NCBI GenBank assembly: GCA_038235275.1
Contig: JBBSUC010000013.1
Location: 48,506 to 112,505, forward strand
Reading direction: 5' to 3'
Length of the DNA stretch: 64,000 nucleotides
From: Persicitalea sp038235275
GTDB taxonomy: Bacteria > Bacteroidota > Bacteroidia > Cytophagales > Spirosomataceae
Under the pieces are notes generated by a model, which saw nothing but the letters and a program-made list of their open reading frames with translations, did not search any database and was not told where the DNA came from. Of the stretch, positions 16,529 to 25,482 are shown one piece after another (positions within the stretch are counted from its first letter, which is position 1; the number at the start of each line of letters is the position of its first letter). A program made the translations under genes and the position numbers.

Positions 16529-18133
16529 TCAATTCAACTCATAGCGGTCTAGTGGCTCGGGGGTTTTCTTCGGATCGAACGGGTTGTAATAATAAATGCC
16601 TTCCTGCTTGTAAAGCTTAAGGTGATTCTTTATCCGCTGCATAAAGCCGGACAGGTCCTTGTTTGTCTCCTGCGTCCAGGCAGTTTCGGCCAGGGCGGTG
16701 ATGCGAGGAAACAACATGAATTCAAGCTTCGGTTCGGTCGAAATGACTTCGGTCCATAAGGCTCCCTGCACGCCCAGAATAAGCGACTCCTGCGCTTTTG
16801 TAACGGGCAAGTCTTTGAGCGAGAAGTTGTAAAGTTTGCGAATAGAGGCAAAGTCCTCCTCCTTTCCCCACCGACGACCAATGAGCAGAGTGCTGTCTTG
16901 CACGAAGTCGAGGTAGAACGGAATCCGAGGCGTCAGCACCGTTTGGAACCCTTTCTCCATCGCCTTTTTGAGCTGATCGGGCTGGTTATGCCGCCACCAG
17001 AAAATGATAGTTTTGTCAGTAGGCAGATTGCTGTCCACCGCTTCATCCCACAGCAACACTTTGTTGTGCATCGAAAATAGAGTGTCGGCCATGCGGCTAT
17101 TGAAATACAGTTCGACGGCGGGCAAGTCTTTGAGATGTTTCTGCTTCATCAGCGCTTGTACGGCGGGATCTTTATTCCAGTTTTCGTTGCCAAAGTGAAC
17201 CTCGTCGCCCCCCAGGTGAATCATCTGCGAGGGAAACAGGACATCCGTTTCCCGCAAAAGCCGGGACAGATACGCGTAAGTTGTATCACGGCCGGGGTTG
17301 AAAGTGAAGTCGGGATAGCGGGCCGAGCCGCCGCCGCTGAATTCGGGGTAGGCTCGATTGGCAGCCGTAGCGTGACCGGGCATGTCGATTTCGGGGACGA
17401 CCACGATGTGCCGCTCGGCGGCATAGCGGACGATGTCCTTGATGTCTTCCTGGGTGTAGTACTTAGCCGCCGCATTCGCGTTAGAGTGCGAGCCGATACC
17501 TCCCACCAGCGTGAGCCGAGGATAGGCTTTGATTTCCAGACGCCAGCCGGGCGAGTCGGTCAGGTGCCAATGGAAGCGGTTCAGTTTGTAAAAAGCCATC
17601 CAGTCGAGAATCTTTTTGACGGTCTCTTTGCCAAAGAAATGCCGGGACTCGTCCAGCAGAACGCCCCGCCACTCGTACCGGGGCGCGTCGGTAATGGTCA
17701 ACACGGGCAGGCTCAGCGACTGGCTTTGCAAGGTCGCCTGCCGGGTAAGTTGCAGCAGCGACACGACGCCGTAAAAAGCCCCCTGAGCGGTAGCGGCGCG
17801 AATGGTTACACCTGATGCTGATACCTGCAAGCTGTAGGCTTCCGGCCCGAAGGCTACTTCGGTGGCCCGCTCAAAGGCGATGGCTGGCCCCGATTTTTTT
17901 TCTTGCGCGGGCAACGTCAGGCCGCTGGTTCTGAGCAGTTCGGTTCTCAGGTAATTGGCGGCCTCGGCAAAAAGCGCCTCCGTCGTGATGACCGGGGTCA
18001 GGGTACTCAATCGAAACGTCCCTTTTCCCATTACCATTTGGTTGGGTCGGGGGATAATCTGGCTTTCTTGAGCGCGTAAAGATGCGCTGAACAAGAAAAA
18101 TAAGAGGGCAAAGTAGGGGGTCCGTTTCTGCAT
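16529..18133 (-). CDS. Beta-N-acetylhexosaminidase (GH20), exported
   Basis: 534 residues from the ATG at 18133, which gives a signal peptide (MQKRTPYFALLFFLFSASLRAQ). A longer frame to 18307 would cross the promoter and is rejected. Residues about 22-145 are the GH20b domain; the (beta/alpha)8 catalytic domain follows with YEWRGVLLDESRHF, RFHWHLTDSPGWRLEIK, VPEIDMPGHA and the catalytic acid pair in HLGGDEVHF (Asp-Glu). Substrate-assisted hydrolysis releases terminal beta-GlcNAc or GalNAc, for example from N-glycan antennae or chitobiose. It probably serves the adjacent mannose-glycan locus, but has its own promoter (18278-18307) and is separated from that locus by a scar of mobile DNA. Confidence 0.93.
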   Translation of the reverse strand: MQKRTPYFALLFFLFSASLRAQESQIIPRPNQMVMGKGTFRLSTLTPVITTEALFAEAANYLRTELLRTSGLTLPAQEKKSGPAIAFERATEVAFGPEAYSLQVSASGVTIRAATAQGAFYGVVSLLQLTRQATLQSQSLSLPVLTITDAPRYEWRGVLLDESRHFFGKETVKKILDWMAFYKLNRFHWHLTDSPGWRLEIKAYPRLTLVGGIGSHSNANAAAKYYTQEDIKDIVRYAAERHIVVVPEIDMPGHATAANRAYPEFSGGGSARYPDFTFNPGRDTTYAYLSRLLRETDVLFPSQMIHLGGDEVHFGNENWNKDPAVQALMKQKHLKDLPAVELYFNSRMADTLFSMHNKVLLWDEAVDSNLPTDKTIIFWWRHNQPDQLKKAMEKGFQTVLTPRIPFYLDFVQDSTLLIGRRWGKEEDFASIRKLYNFSLKDLPVTKAQESLILGVQGALWTEVISTEPKLEFMLFPRITALAETAWTQETNKDLSGFMQRIKNHLKLYKQEGIYYYNPFDPKKTPEPLDRYELN

Positions 18134-18141
18134 GAGTGGTA

Positions 18142-18164
18142 GGATTTGAAAAATAGTCAAATCC
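18142..18164 (-). promoter_or_regulatory. Hairpin in the 5' leader of the GH20 gene
   Basis: GGATTTGA (18142-18149) and TCAAATCC (18157-18164) form a perfect 8-bp stem with a 7-nt loop, ending 9 nt before the start codon. It could affect ribosome access; this is inference. Confidence 0.45.
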
Positions 18165-18277
18165 AGTCTAAAATTAGGTTGAAATAATATTAAATCAATT
18201 GATTTTGTCCGAATAAAATCTAATATATTCAGGAACATTACCATGCCGGAAAAACCCCGGCCCTCGTATGTGAAATC

Positions 18278-18307
18278 CAAAAATATAGATGGCGTCACTT
18301 TCGACAA
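18278..18307 (-). promoter_or_regulatory. Promoter of the GH20 gene
   Basis: Read on the minus strand, TTG (18307-18305) and TATTTTTG (18285-18278) are 19 bp apart. Transcription would start near 18271, giving a leader of about 138 nt. Confidence 0.7.
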
Positions 18308-18318
18308 CGTAAGGGTAA

Positions 18319-18533
18319 GCTGATTTCAGGCAAAAAGGATCTTACTTCAACGCCGCCCAAAACGGGTACATCCAGTCGGCCAAGTTAAATGGCAAGCCCC
18401 TCGACCGCCCCTGGATAAGCCATGAGACAGTCGTGAATGGGGGTACTTTGACGCTGCGGGTGCTGCTCCCAATAAAGCGTGGGGCAGCAGGCCCGACCAG
18501 GCACCGGCATCCATGTCATCACTCATCAAATGA
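18319..18533 (+). pseudogene. Remnant: C-terminus of a GH92 alpha-mannosidase, frameshifted
   Basis: Read on the plus strand from 18343, the frame encodes YIQSAKLNGKPLDRPWISH followed by NGGTLTLR, clearly the C-terminal strand region of GH92 (compare YVQSATFNGKALNNCWLY and GGTLTF in the gene at 18988). Around 18459-18462 the frame is lost by a small deletion. In the next frame the family ending AAPNKAWGSRPDQ continues to a TGA at 18531-18533. A stop at 18316 closes the frame upstream, so only about 70 residues survive. The remnant lies opposite in orientation to the intact GH92 next door and is a different sequence, so it comes from a third, lost family member. Confidence 0.75.
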
Positions 18534-18661
18534 GCTTGTCCAGCAAATAATTCGTACGCGCGGCCTAGAAGTTGTTTGAGCTAATCATTTAAGCTGAAAA
18601 TGGCCTGCTACTCTACTCGGGTGCACCCAAAGCGATTCAATTGTTACCCGCTAGGCTATGA

Positions 18662-18844
18662 ATCCGCCCCAGCCAATTGGCCCACTCGGAATGGATCCTG
18701 GAAACAGCCCTGCTCAGGCTTTTTTACCTAGCCACGCAACGAATTATTGAGAAGTGGAAAATACCCATGCAGAACTGGGCTACCACCTTGCAGCAGCTGG
18801 CGATTATTTCCGGAGACCGGGTTCGAAATTATAATAAGATATGA
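18662..18844 (+). pseudogene. Remnant of an IS256-type transposase, C-terminal end
   Basis: An open frame of 60 codons ends with TGA at 18842-18844 and reads ETALLRLFYLATQRIIEKW, then IPMQNWATTLQQLAIISGDR. This is the ending of IS256/mutator-family transposases (LYLA...KW.MP...NW...L..LAI.F.DR). A stop at 18659 closes the frame upstream. No terminal inverted repeat or the DDE core is present, so the element is dead. It probably marks the event that broke the neighbouring GH92 copy. Confidence 0.6.
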
Positions 18845-18987
18845 AAGATTGACACACTTGAATGAACACACCCATTGATTATGGCAATTTGCCCCAGAAA
18901 GGGTAGAACAAGTAAAAATTTCGCTCAGGTTTTCCGGTTTAATTATGCCAAAATATTCCTGTTTGATTTTGGCATTTCAGCACAGGC
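18845..18987. other. Spacer between IS remnant and GH92 gene, nothing recognised
   Basis: Together with the remnants at 18319-18533 and 18662-18844 this completes an 850-bp stretch (18134-18987) without an intact gene. I see no hairpin terminator after the GH92 gene here. Confidence 0.5.
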
Positions 18988-21336
18988 CTACTGTTCCGAG
19001 GGCGGCGGCGTCTGGCTGCCCCAATTTTCGTTAGGCTGGTTTCCCATGCTGAATGTCAGTGTACCACCCCGCATCAAGTCATCCCGGTACAGCCAACAGT
19101 TGTTCAGGGCTTTGCCGTTGAACGTAGCAGATTGTACGTACACATTCACAGCAGAATTATCCTTCGTTTCAATCATCAATTGTTTCCCATTCCCTAACCG
19201 GATCGTTGCCTTTTTGAAAAGCGGGCTTCCTAACTGAATGGTTGGTTTTAAATCCGTGATGCCCTTCACATCGAATAGGCCCAAGGAGGCCATCACGTAC
19301 CATGACCCTAATTGACCCTGATCTTCATCCTGTCCGTAGCCGTAGCCATGAATTTTTTCCGCGCCATAAAATTCGTTGCAGATGGCCCGCGTCCATTTTT
19401 GGGTTAGCCAGGGTTTGCCCGAAAAATTAAACAGCCAGCTCACGTGTAAGTTAGGCTGATTGCCGTGGTTGTACACGGATCTTACACCCGAAAACGCGTC
19501 GATTTCTTTGCCCCCGCTAAACCCGCTTTTCTGGGATTCGGTGAAAATGCCGTCCAGCCGTTTATTAAACTCCTCCTGACCAACCGCAGCAATCAACCCC
19601 TTCGGATTTTGGGGTATGTAGAACGTGTACTGCACGGCGTTGCCTTCCTGGAAACCCCGCCAGGGTTCATTGGGGTCGAATTTGTCGATAAACGTACCGT
19701 CAGCGTTTTTGGGGCGAATCAGTTTTAGGGTCGGGTCGAACAGCTTTTTCCAGCCATTGGAATAACCGATCAAGTGCTGGTAGTCATCCTGTTTGCCCAG
19801 TGCCTTGGCCATTTGCGCAGCCGCGAAGGTGCTAAAACTGTATTCAAGTGTGTGCGAAGCCGAATAATTGGAGCCGGTAGAGTCCGTTACGTTTTTACTT
19901 TGGTAAGGAACAAAGCCGCGCTCGATGAACGCTTTCAGATCCATTTTTCCTGAGCCGGGATTGCGGTTTTTCCAGTCCAGTTCATTGGCCTTGATGGCTT
20001 TGTAGGCCAGTTCGGTGTCGTACCCACGGATGCCCGCCTGATAAGCCCCCGCAATGGCGAGACCCACAAAGTTGGTGCCTACGCCGGATACGAAGTTGCT
20101 GTTGGCAATACCATCGCCGAACCAGCCTCGCTCCTTATAGACCGCCAATTGGGTCTGCACATAATCACGATACCGCTCGGGATAGGACAATGCCCATAGC
20201 TGGGTTAAATTCCAGAACGCGCCCCAAATGGCGTCGGTATTGTAAAAATTGACATCCTTATCAGGCAGTTGGCCGATGGTGCCGTCGTACTTCGGATAGG
20301 ACCCGTTTACATCATTGCCCATACCGCGCCCCAACAGCGCGTGGTAAAGTCCGGTGTAGAATTTTACTTTGGCCGTATCATCGTCACTTTCCACGTAAAG
20401 CTTACCCAGCTCGGTTTGCCACGTTTGTTGCGCGGCCTGTTTGGCCTGGGCGAAGGAAAGTCCCGTAGCCTCCGCTGTTAGATTGGCCTTCGCGTTGGCA
20501 ATCGAGGTGTAGGAAAGCCCCACTTTCAGGTCGATGACTTCATTTTCCTGCGTCTTATACCCCAGCCATAATCCGGCTCCTTTCCCCAAAGCGGCCTTTG
20601 TATCGGGTCGGATGCTGTCGGTTGTAAAGGCACCTACGCCGTCAGGCTTTTTGCTGACTCCCCCAAAGAAATACATCGACACCTGCCCACCGGAATCGTA
20701 TCGTTTTACGTACTTCGGGTAGGTCGTTACGAAGCCTTCAAAATGGGTGTCGTCGATCATTTTCACGGCGGCATCCCGCACCTCCCCACTCTCTCCCTGA
20801 CTCTTCCCAATATCTAAAATAATGCGGGCCTGCTCACTTTTGGGGAAGGTGTAGCGGTGGAAGCCAACGTGTTTTGTGGCCGTTAGTTCAGCCGTGATCG
20901 CATAGTTATCGAGTAGGACCTTGTAGTAGCCCGGCTGCGCCACTTCGTTCTTGCGGTCGAAGGCGGAGCGGTACCCACTACCGGGTTTATCCAGTTCGCC
21001 GGGTTTTACCCTCAACGGCCCCGTCATCGGCATGATGCTAATGCCACCCACCTGCCATTCGTGAAAATGCACGAAGCCTTCAATCGAGTTGTGGCGGGCA
21101 TCGTACCCCACCGCTTCCCAGCCGTCTTTGTTGCCATAATGCCCGTTCGTGGACGGAGCAAGCTTGGCCATTCCGTGAGGGAGGGCGGCAGGCGTGTAAA
21201 AAAACCAGCGGCTGTGGGCGGTGCCAATGCCCGGGTCAACATACTGGATAAAACTGGGTGAATTAACCCGGCAGGAGGTCAGGAAAAGACCCATCATCAG
21301 GGCAGACAGCGTTGCGGCAACGTGAAATGGTTTCAT
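18988..21336 (-). CDS. GH92 alpha-mannosidase lipoprotein
   Basis: 782 residues from the ATG at 21336 (MKPFHVAATLSALMMGLFLTSC), a lipoprotein signal with Cys at about 22; an upstream TTG is less likely. The N-terminal beta-sandwich begins YVDPGIGTAHSRWFFYTPAALPHGMAKLAPS, the divergent form of the GH92 entry motif. The C-terminal (alpha/alpha)6 domain includes the GQDEDQGQLGSWYVMASLG block that carries family catalytic residues. GH92 enzymes are calcium-dependent exo-alpha-mannosidases acting on N-glycans or yeast mannan. It is last of nine genes in the locus, 20 bp after the MFS porter. Linkage specificity cannot be read from sequence alone. Confidence 0.93.
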   Translation of the reverse strand: MKPFHVAATLSALMMGLFLTSCRVNSPSFIQYVDPGIGTAHSRWFFYTPAALPHGMAKLAPSTNGHYGNKDGWEAVGYDARHNSIEGFVHFHEWQVGGISIMPMTGPLRVKPGELDKPGSGYRSAFDRKNEVAQPGYYKVLLDNYAITAELTATKHVGFHRYTFPKSEQARIILDIGKSQGESGEVRDAAVKMIDDTHFEGFVTTYPKYVKRYDSGGQVSMYFFGGVSKKPDGVGAFTTDSIRPDTKAALGKGAGLWLGYKTQENEVIDLKVGLSYTSIANAKANLTAEATGLSFAQAKQAAQQTWQTELGKLYVESDDDTAKVKFYTGLYHALLGRGMGNDVNGSYPKYDGTIGQLPDKDVNFYNTDAIWGAFWNLTQLWALSYPERYRDYVQTQLAVYKERGWFGDGIANSNFVSGVGTNFVGLAIAGAYQAGIRGYDTELAYKAIKANELDWKNRNPGSGKMDLKAFIERGFVPYQSKNVTDSTGSNYSASHTLEYSFSTFAAAQMAKALGKQDDYQHLIGYSNGWKKLFDPTLKLIRPKNADGTFIDKFDPNEPWRGFQEGNAVQYTFYIPQNPKGLIAAVGQEEFNKRLDGIFTESQKSGFSGGKEIDAFSGVRSVYNHGNQPNLHVSWLFNFSGKPWLTQKWTRAICNEFYGAEKIHGYGYGQDEDQGQLGSWYVMASLGLFDVKGITDLKPTIQLGSPLFKKATIRLGNGKQLMIETKDNSAVNVYVQSATFNGKALNNCWLYRDDLMRGGTLTFSMGNQPNENWGSQTPPPSEQ

Positions 21337-21356
21337 ACAATTGTCTCTGGTGGTTT

Positions 21357-22715
21357 TCAATCAGTAATCCACAGTTGGTCGATTTCTTCCAGCGTTTTTC
21401 CCTTCGTTTCCGGCACGGCACTCTTCACGAAGACAAAGGCCGCGACCGACAGCAGCATGAACACCCAGAAGGTGAAGGCACTGCCCATGGACTCCAGCAG
21501 AATGGGGAAAAACTGCGAAACCAGAAAAACCGAAACCCACAGCAGGAAAATGCAGATCGACATGGCCTGACCCCGCACGCGGTTGGGGAAGATCTCGCCG
21601 ATGACCACGAAGGTGAGCGGCCCCAGCGACAGGGCGAAACAGGCGATGTAGGCCAGGATGAACACCAGCACGAGATACCCCCTCGCCATGTCCAGGTAAA
21701 AGACCAGGCCCACCACCGCCAGGCAGACGGCCATGCCCGCCGACCCGGCCAGCAGCAGTTTTTTGCGCCCCGCCTGATCCACGTATTTGATGGCCACAAA
21801 CGTGAACAGCAGGTTCACCACGCCCACCAGCACGGTTTGCAACAGGGCCGAATCCGAGCCGTCGCCCGTGGATTTGAAGATCTCCGGCGCGTAGTACATG
21901 ATGGCGTTGATGCCGGTTATCTGCGAAAAGATGGCCAGCGTCCCGCCGATCAGCAACGCCTTTTTTAGTCCCGTATTGAATAACTCCGAGAAGGAACCCG
22001 CCGATTCCGTCGCCAGCTCGTCGGTGATGCCGGCCAGTTCCGTCCGGGCCTGGGCCGGGCCGTTTATCTTGGTCAGAATGTCCAAGGCACCGTCGAGCTG
22101 CCCGCGTTGGGCCAGCCAGCGCGGGCTTTCCGGCACCGAAAACAGCAAAATCATAAAGACTAATGACGGCACGAGTCCCGAGCCGAACATCCACCGCCAG
22201 CCCGTCGTCACGTTCCAGGCCTCGTCGTGCAGCCCGGCGATGCCCGCATTGACGAAATAAATCAGCAGAATGCCCGTCACGATGCCCAGCTGATTGATGG
22301 ACACCAGCCGCCCCCGTTTGTCGGCGGGGGCGATTTCGGTGATGTACATCGGGGCCAGCATGGACGCGATGCCGATGCCCAGCCCGCCGACGATGCGGAA
22401 GCCGACGAACCAGTTCAAGTCGCCCGGAATGGCAATGCCCGCCGACGAGAGGGCGAAGAGGATGGCGGACAGAAACAGAATCTTCTTGCGACCAAAGCGG
22501 TCGCTCAGCGTCCCCGACAGCATGGCCCCGACCGCGCAGCCGACCAGGGCGCACGAAGCCACCCAGCCCACCATCGCCGGGGACAGATCGAAGCGGATTT
22601 GCAGGTAGCCGATGGCCCCGGCGATCACGGCGGTGTCGTAGCCGAACAGCAAACCGCCTACGGCGGCCACGAAGGTCGCTTTGTAGACAAACCAGGCATT
22701 TTCTTGTGCTTCCAT
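21357..22715 (-). CDS. MFS sugar porter (XylE/GLUT type)
   Basis: 452 residues with 12 hydrophobic helices. Sugar-porter signatures are present: GYDTAVIAGA in helix 1, DRFGRKK in the 2-3 loop, RIVGGLGIGIASMLAPMYITEIAP, SWMFGS-type WRWMFGSG, PESPRWL, and a C-terminal PETKGKTLEEI. It imports monosaccharides with protons across the inner membrane; the neighbours (GH92, mannose-6-phosphate isomerase, ROK kinase) point to mannose. It overlaps nothing, with 8 bp to the isomerase upstream and 20 bp to the GH92 downstream. GC is near 65 percent, well above the glycosidase genes around it. Confidence 0.93.
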   Translation of the reverse strand: MEAQENAWFVYKATFVAAVGGLLFGYDTAVIAGAIGYLQIRFDLSPAMVGWVASCALVGCAVGAMLSGTLSDRFGRKKILFLSAILFALSSAGIAIPGDLNWFVGFRIVGGLGIGIASMLAPMYITEIAPADKRGRLVSINQLGIVTGILLIYFVNAGIAGLHDEAWNVTTGWRWMFGSGLVPSLVFMILLFSVPESPRWLAQRGQLDGALDILTKINGPAQARTELAGITDELATESAGSFSELFNTGLKKALLIGGTLAIFSQITGINAIMYYAPEIFKSTGDGSDSALLQTVLVGVVNLLFTFVAIKYVDQAGRKKLLLAGSAGMAVCLAVVGLVFYLDMARGYLVLVFILAYIACFALSLGPLTFVVIGEIFPNRVRGQAMSICIFLLWVSVFLVSQFFPILLESMGSAFTFWVFMLLSVAAFVFVKSAVPETKGKTLEEIDQLWITD

Positions 22716-22723
22716 AGTTTCGG

Positions 22724-24502
22724 TTAGTCCAGCCGGCAGGCGGGCAGGTTAGTGATGCGGATGTACGCCTTGATGGTGCCGATTTCCTTGCCTTCGCTCG
22801 CGCCGTGGGGCCGCACGGTGTACTCGCCCACGATGGCGGGCACGATGAATGTCTCCACGTAATGCACCACAAAGGGCGCAAAAGCGCCGGACGGGCTTTC
22901 CACGATGGCTTCGGTCCCTTCGATCAGGTTCAGGACGTTAAAAACCCCGTTGGTGTTGTGCTTCACTTTCCTGGAAAACCAGTGCCGTCGCGTCTCGATA
23001 AACGAGCCTTCGTCCAGCCCCGTCCGCTCTTCCCGCCAGCCGTCGCCCGCGTCGATTGGCTCAATATGATTGATGAGGTGAGATTGCGTCCAGGAAGTAG
23101 TGCGGTCCCATTGAATGTTCTTCTCGCCGTGTTCGAGCGAGATGGGCCGGGGTTTGCCGTCGAGTCCCAGCCGCTCCCAGTCCCACAGTTTGAAGGTAAA
23201 ATTGAAGGGGGTAGCACTGATTTCCAGCACCACGCTGTTGGCCCCGGAACAATGAACCGTGCCCGCCGGAATCAGCACGTGGCCGTGTTTTTCGATGGGC
23301 CACTTCGCCACGTATTTCTCGGCATCGAAGCCCCCGCCATCGGTCTGCGCTTTTTTCAGATCGTGAATCATGGTTTCGGGGACGATGCCTTCCTGCAAAC
23401 CGAGGTACACGAAGGCATCGTCGTCGGCTTCCAGAAAATAGTAGCTTTCGTTCTGGGTGTAGGGGATGCCGAACTGCTCCTTCGCGTAGTCGTGCAGCGG
23501 GTGAACCTGCAAGCTCAGATTGCCGCCCTGCATCGTGTCCAGAAAATCGAAGCGAATCGGAAATTCGGCCCCGAAGGCCTCGTACACCTTCTCGCCCAGC
23601 AGCTCGGCCGGGTGGCTCAGCACCAGGTCGACGGCGGGCAGCTCGACCGCGCCGCCGTCGAACGAAAAGAGCAGGCTGTTCTCTTCCGGCACGCAGTCGA
23701 AACCCCAGGCGTAGTTGACCGCCGAGCGGTCCAGGCCGATTACTTCTTTGAGCCACTGCCCGCCCCAGGGGCCGGGGTCAAAGAACGGCACGACGCGGAA
23801 CGGGCGGTGCAGGGCCGTTTGCAGCGCAGCCCGGAAAGCGGCTCCGGTAAGCAGTTTTGGTTCATTTTCGCGGGTCGTGTCCAGCACGTAATCCCAGCGG
23901 TCCATACCCAGTTTCTTGTGCCGGTCAAGTACCCGCCAGTCAACGTAGAAAGCGCGTTTGTAGCGTTGATAAACGGTGTCTGTGAAGTTGGTGGCCCCAA
24001 GATTAGCAATCCGGTTGTTACGGAAACGCAGCTGAATTTCCCAGCGGGGCATGTCGGCGTAAATCAGCAAATCGGGTTTCGGCACCACCAGCGTAGCCCC
24101 GACTCCCACCACCAGCACGATTCCTTCGCTTACCGCCTTAATCTCGCTTTGCAAGGATGCCAATTTCTCCTCGTCGAAAAAGGCCTGTAACGAAAGAGGA
24201 CACACGAAGCCGAAGACCGGGTCATCGGTCACGTACTCGTCCACGAGGTCGGCTATTTCCTGCTCCGACCGCAAAGCCTTTGCGGTGTCAAAAACGTGGA
24301 CATTTTTAACATCAATGGTTAGCCCGGCCTGGATTTCGTCCGTGTAAACACCGTGGTAGGTATCGACGGCTACGACCGTTTTCTTTCTGTCGCCCGATTG
24401 AGGGTGGCCGGCAATGATCTGTGAGATAGCCGCCCAGCCCGTCGTGCAGGGATGGCCCTCGACGGGTATTGTCGGGAATTTGTCAAAATTAGATGTGGTC
24501 AA
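22724..24502 (-). CDS. manA: Mannose-6-phosphate isomerase, class I, with N-terminal extension
   Basis: 592 residues. The C-terminal half is a type I phosphomannose isomerase: GGNLSLQVHP, NESYYFLEAD and the metal-binding HVLIPAGTVHCSG. It converts mannose-6-phosphate to fructose-6-phosphate. The N-terminal about 270 residues resemble a uridine-kinase-like Rossmann region but lack a GxxxxGK[ST] loop, so no kinase activity is expected; this long form occurs in other Bacteroidota. The start is a TTG at 24502: an upstream stop closes the frame within 15 bp and no ATG fits. GC is high. Spacing to ROK (12 bp) and MFS (8 bp) indicates tight co-expression. Confidence 0.9.
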   Translation of the reverse strand: MTTSNFDKFPTIPVEGHPCTTGWAAISQIIAGHPQSGDRKKTVVAVDTYHGVYTDEIQAGLTIDVKNVHVFDTAKALRSEQEIADLVDEYVTDDPVFGFVCPLSLQAFFDEEKLASLQSEIKAVSEGIVLVVGVGATLVVPKPDLLIYADMPRWEIQLRFRNNRIANLGATNFTDTVYQRYKRAFYVDWRVLDRHKKLGMDRWDYVLDTTRENEPKLLTGAAFRAALQTALHRPFRVVPFFDPGPWGGQWLKEVIGLDRSAVNYAWGFDCVPEENSLLFSFDGGAVELPAVDLVLSHPAELLGEKVYEAFGAEFPIRFDFLDTMQGGNLSLQVHPLHDYAKEQFGIPYTQNESYYFLEADDDAFVYLGLQEGIVPETMIHDLKKAQTDGGGFDAEKYVAKWPIEKHGHVLIPAGTVHCSGANSVVLEISATPFNFTFKLWDWERLGLDGKPRPISLEHGEKNIQWDRTTSWTQSHLINHIEPIDAGDGWREERTGLDEGSFIETRRHWFSRKVKHNTNGVFNVLNLIEGTEAIVESPSGAFAPFVVHYVETFIVPAIVGEYTVRPHGASEGKEIGTIKAYIRITNLPACRLD

Positions 24503-24514
24503 AACAGGTGTCAG

Positions 24515-25459
24515 TTAATGGTTATAAACTAAATCGCTCACGCCCAGCAGCGCGGCAGAACTGATGAGGGACGCTTCCACCACGGCCACGCTCCCCCAGG
24601 TCGCCCAGCTGTTCCGATCCAGTTTCTGCTGAATGCGGGGAATGATAAACTCCCGGCTCGCCATGACCCCACCGCCGAGAATGACGACCTCGGGATCGTA
24701 GGCCTGCACCAGGTTGTAGGCGCAGGCCGCCCAGACGGCCACGCACTCGTCGCGCACGGTGCGGGCCAGGGCGTCCCCCGCTTCGGCGGACTGGAAAACG
24801 GTTTTAAAATCCAGTTGGCTCTCCGTGTTCAATACGCTCTGCGAATAGAGCGAGTGAGTAGTGACGAGGTTTTGCAGCGTCCAGGTCGAGGCTTGGGCCT
24901 CGGCGCACCCCACCATGCCGCAGTTGCAGCGGCTGCCCTGCCGGTCGATGATAAAGTGGCCGCCCAGAATGCCCGCCTGAAAATGTTTGCCCCGCAGCAC
25001 CCGGCCTTCAATGACGGCCGAGGTGCCGATGCCCGTTCCCAGCATCATCAGCACCAGATTGTCGTAGCCGCGCCCCTGTCCGTACCGCCATTCGCCAATC
25101 ATAGCCGCCCGCGTGTCGTTTTCCATGCAGAGCGGCAGTCCCCAGGTGTTTTCGGCCCAGGCCACCAGGTCGGTTTGGGGCGCGTCGCTGTACTTCGCAT
25201 TGATGCTCAGCACCTTTTGGTCGACCGGGTCCACGATGCCCGGCACGGCAATGCCGACCCCGGCGAGGTCAGCCACCGACAGGGAGGCCTGTTGCAGCAG
25301 GGCGTCGATGCGGGCGGAGAGGTCGGGCAAACGGGCTTGCAGACCCAGATCGGCTTGCGCATCCAGCTCATCGCTCACCAGGATTTCCGCGCCCCGCACC
25401 AGCCCCAGCTTGATCCGGGTGCCGCCCAAATCGAGCGCGATGACTGCTTTTTGCTGCAC
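24515..25459 (-). CDS. ROK-family sugar kinase (probable mannokinase)
   Basis: 314 residues starting with GTG at 25459. The ATP phosphate-binding motif ALDLGGTRIKLG is at the N-terminus; the catalytic Asp is in ENDTRAA; the ROK zinc motif CNCGMVGCAEAQ follows GGHFIID. ROK kinases phosphorylate glucose, fructose, mannose, GlcNAc or ManNAc at C6. Placement directly before mannose-6-phosphate isomerase and after alpha-mannosidases makes mannose the best substrate guess, with GlcNAc possible given the nearby GH20. GC is high like the two following genes. Confidence 0.9.
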   Translation of the reverse strand: MQQKAVIALDLGGTRIKLGLVRGAEILVSDELDAQADLGLQARLPDLSARIDALLQQASLSVADLAGVGIAVPGIVDPVDQKVLSINAKYSDAPQTDLVAWAENTWGLPLCMENDTRAAMIGEWRYGQGRGYDNLVLMMLGTGIGTSAVIEGRVLRGKHFQAGILGGHFIIDRQGSRCNCGMVGCAEAQASTWTLQNLVTTHSLYSQSVLNTESQLDFKTVFQSAEAGDALARTVRDECVAVWAACAYNLVQAYDPEVVILGGGVMASREFIIPRIQQKLDRNSWATWGSVAVVEASLISSAALLGVSDLVYNH

Positions 25460-25482
25460 GTTTGTGTTCGGTTAAATCAGGT

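Noticed and set aside
18347..18529. Small minus-strand open frame of 60 codons
   Set aside because: It is the antisense of the GH92 remnant, which explains the sequence.
21361..24190. Long open frames overlapping the MFS and isomerase genes, one on each strand (506 codons same strand, 461 codons opposite)
   Set aside because: Both overlap genes with strong family motifs and arise from the high GC of that block.
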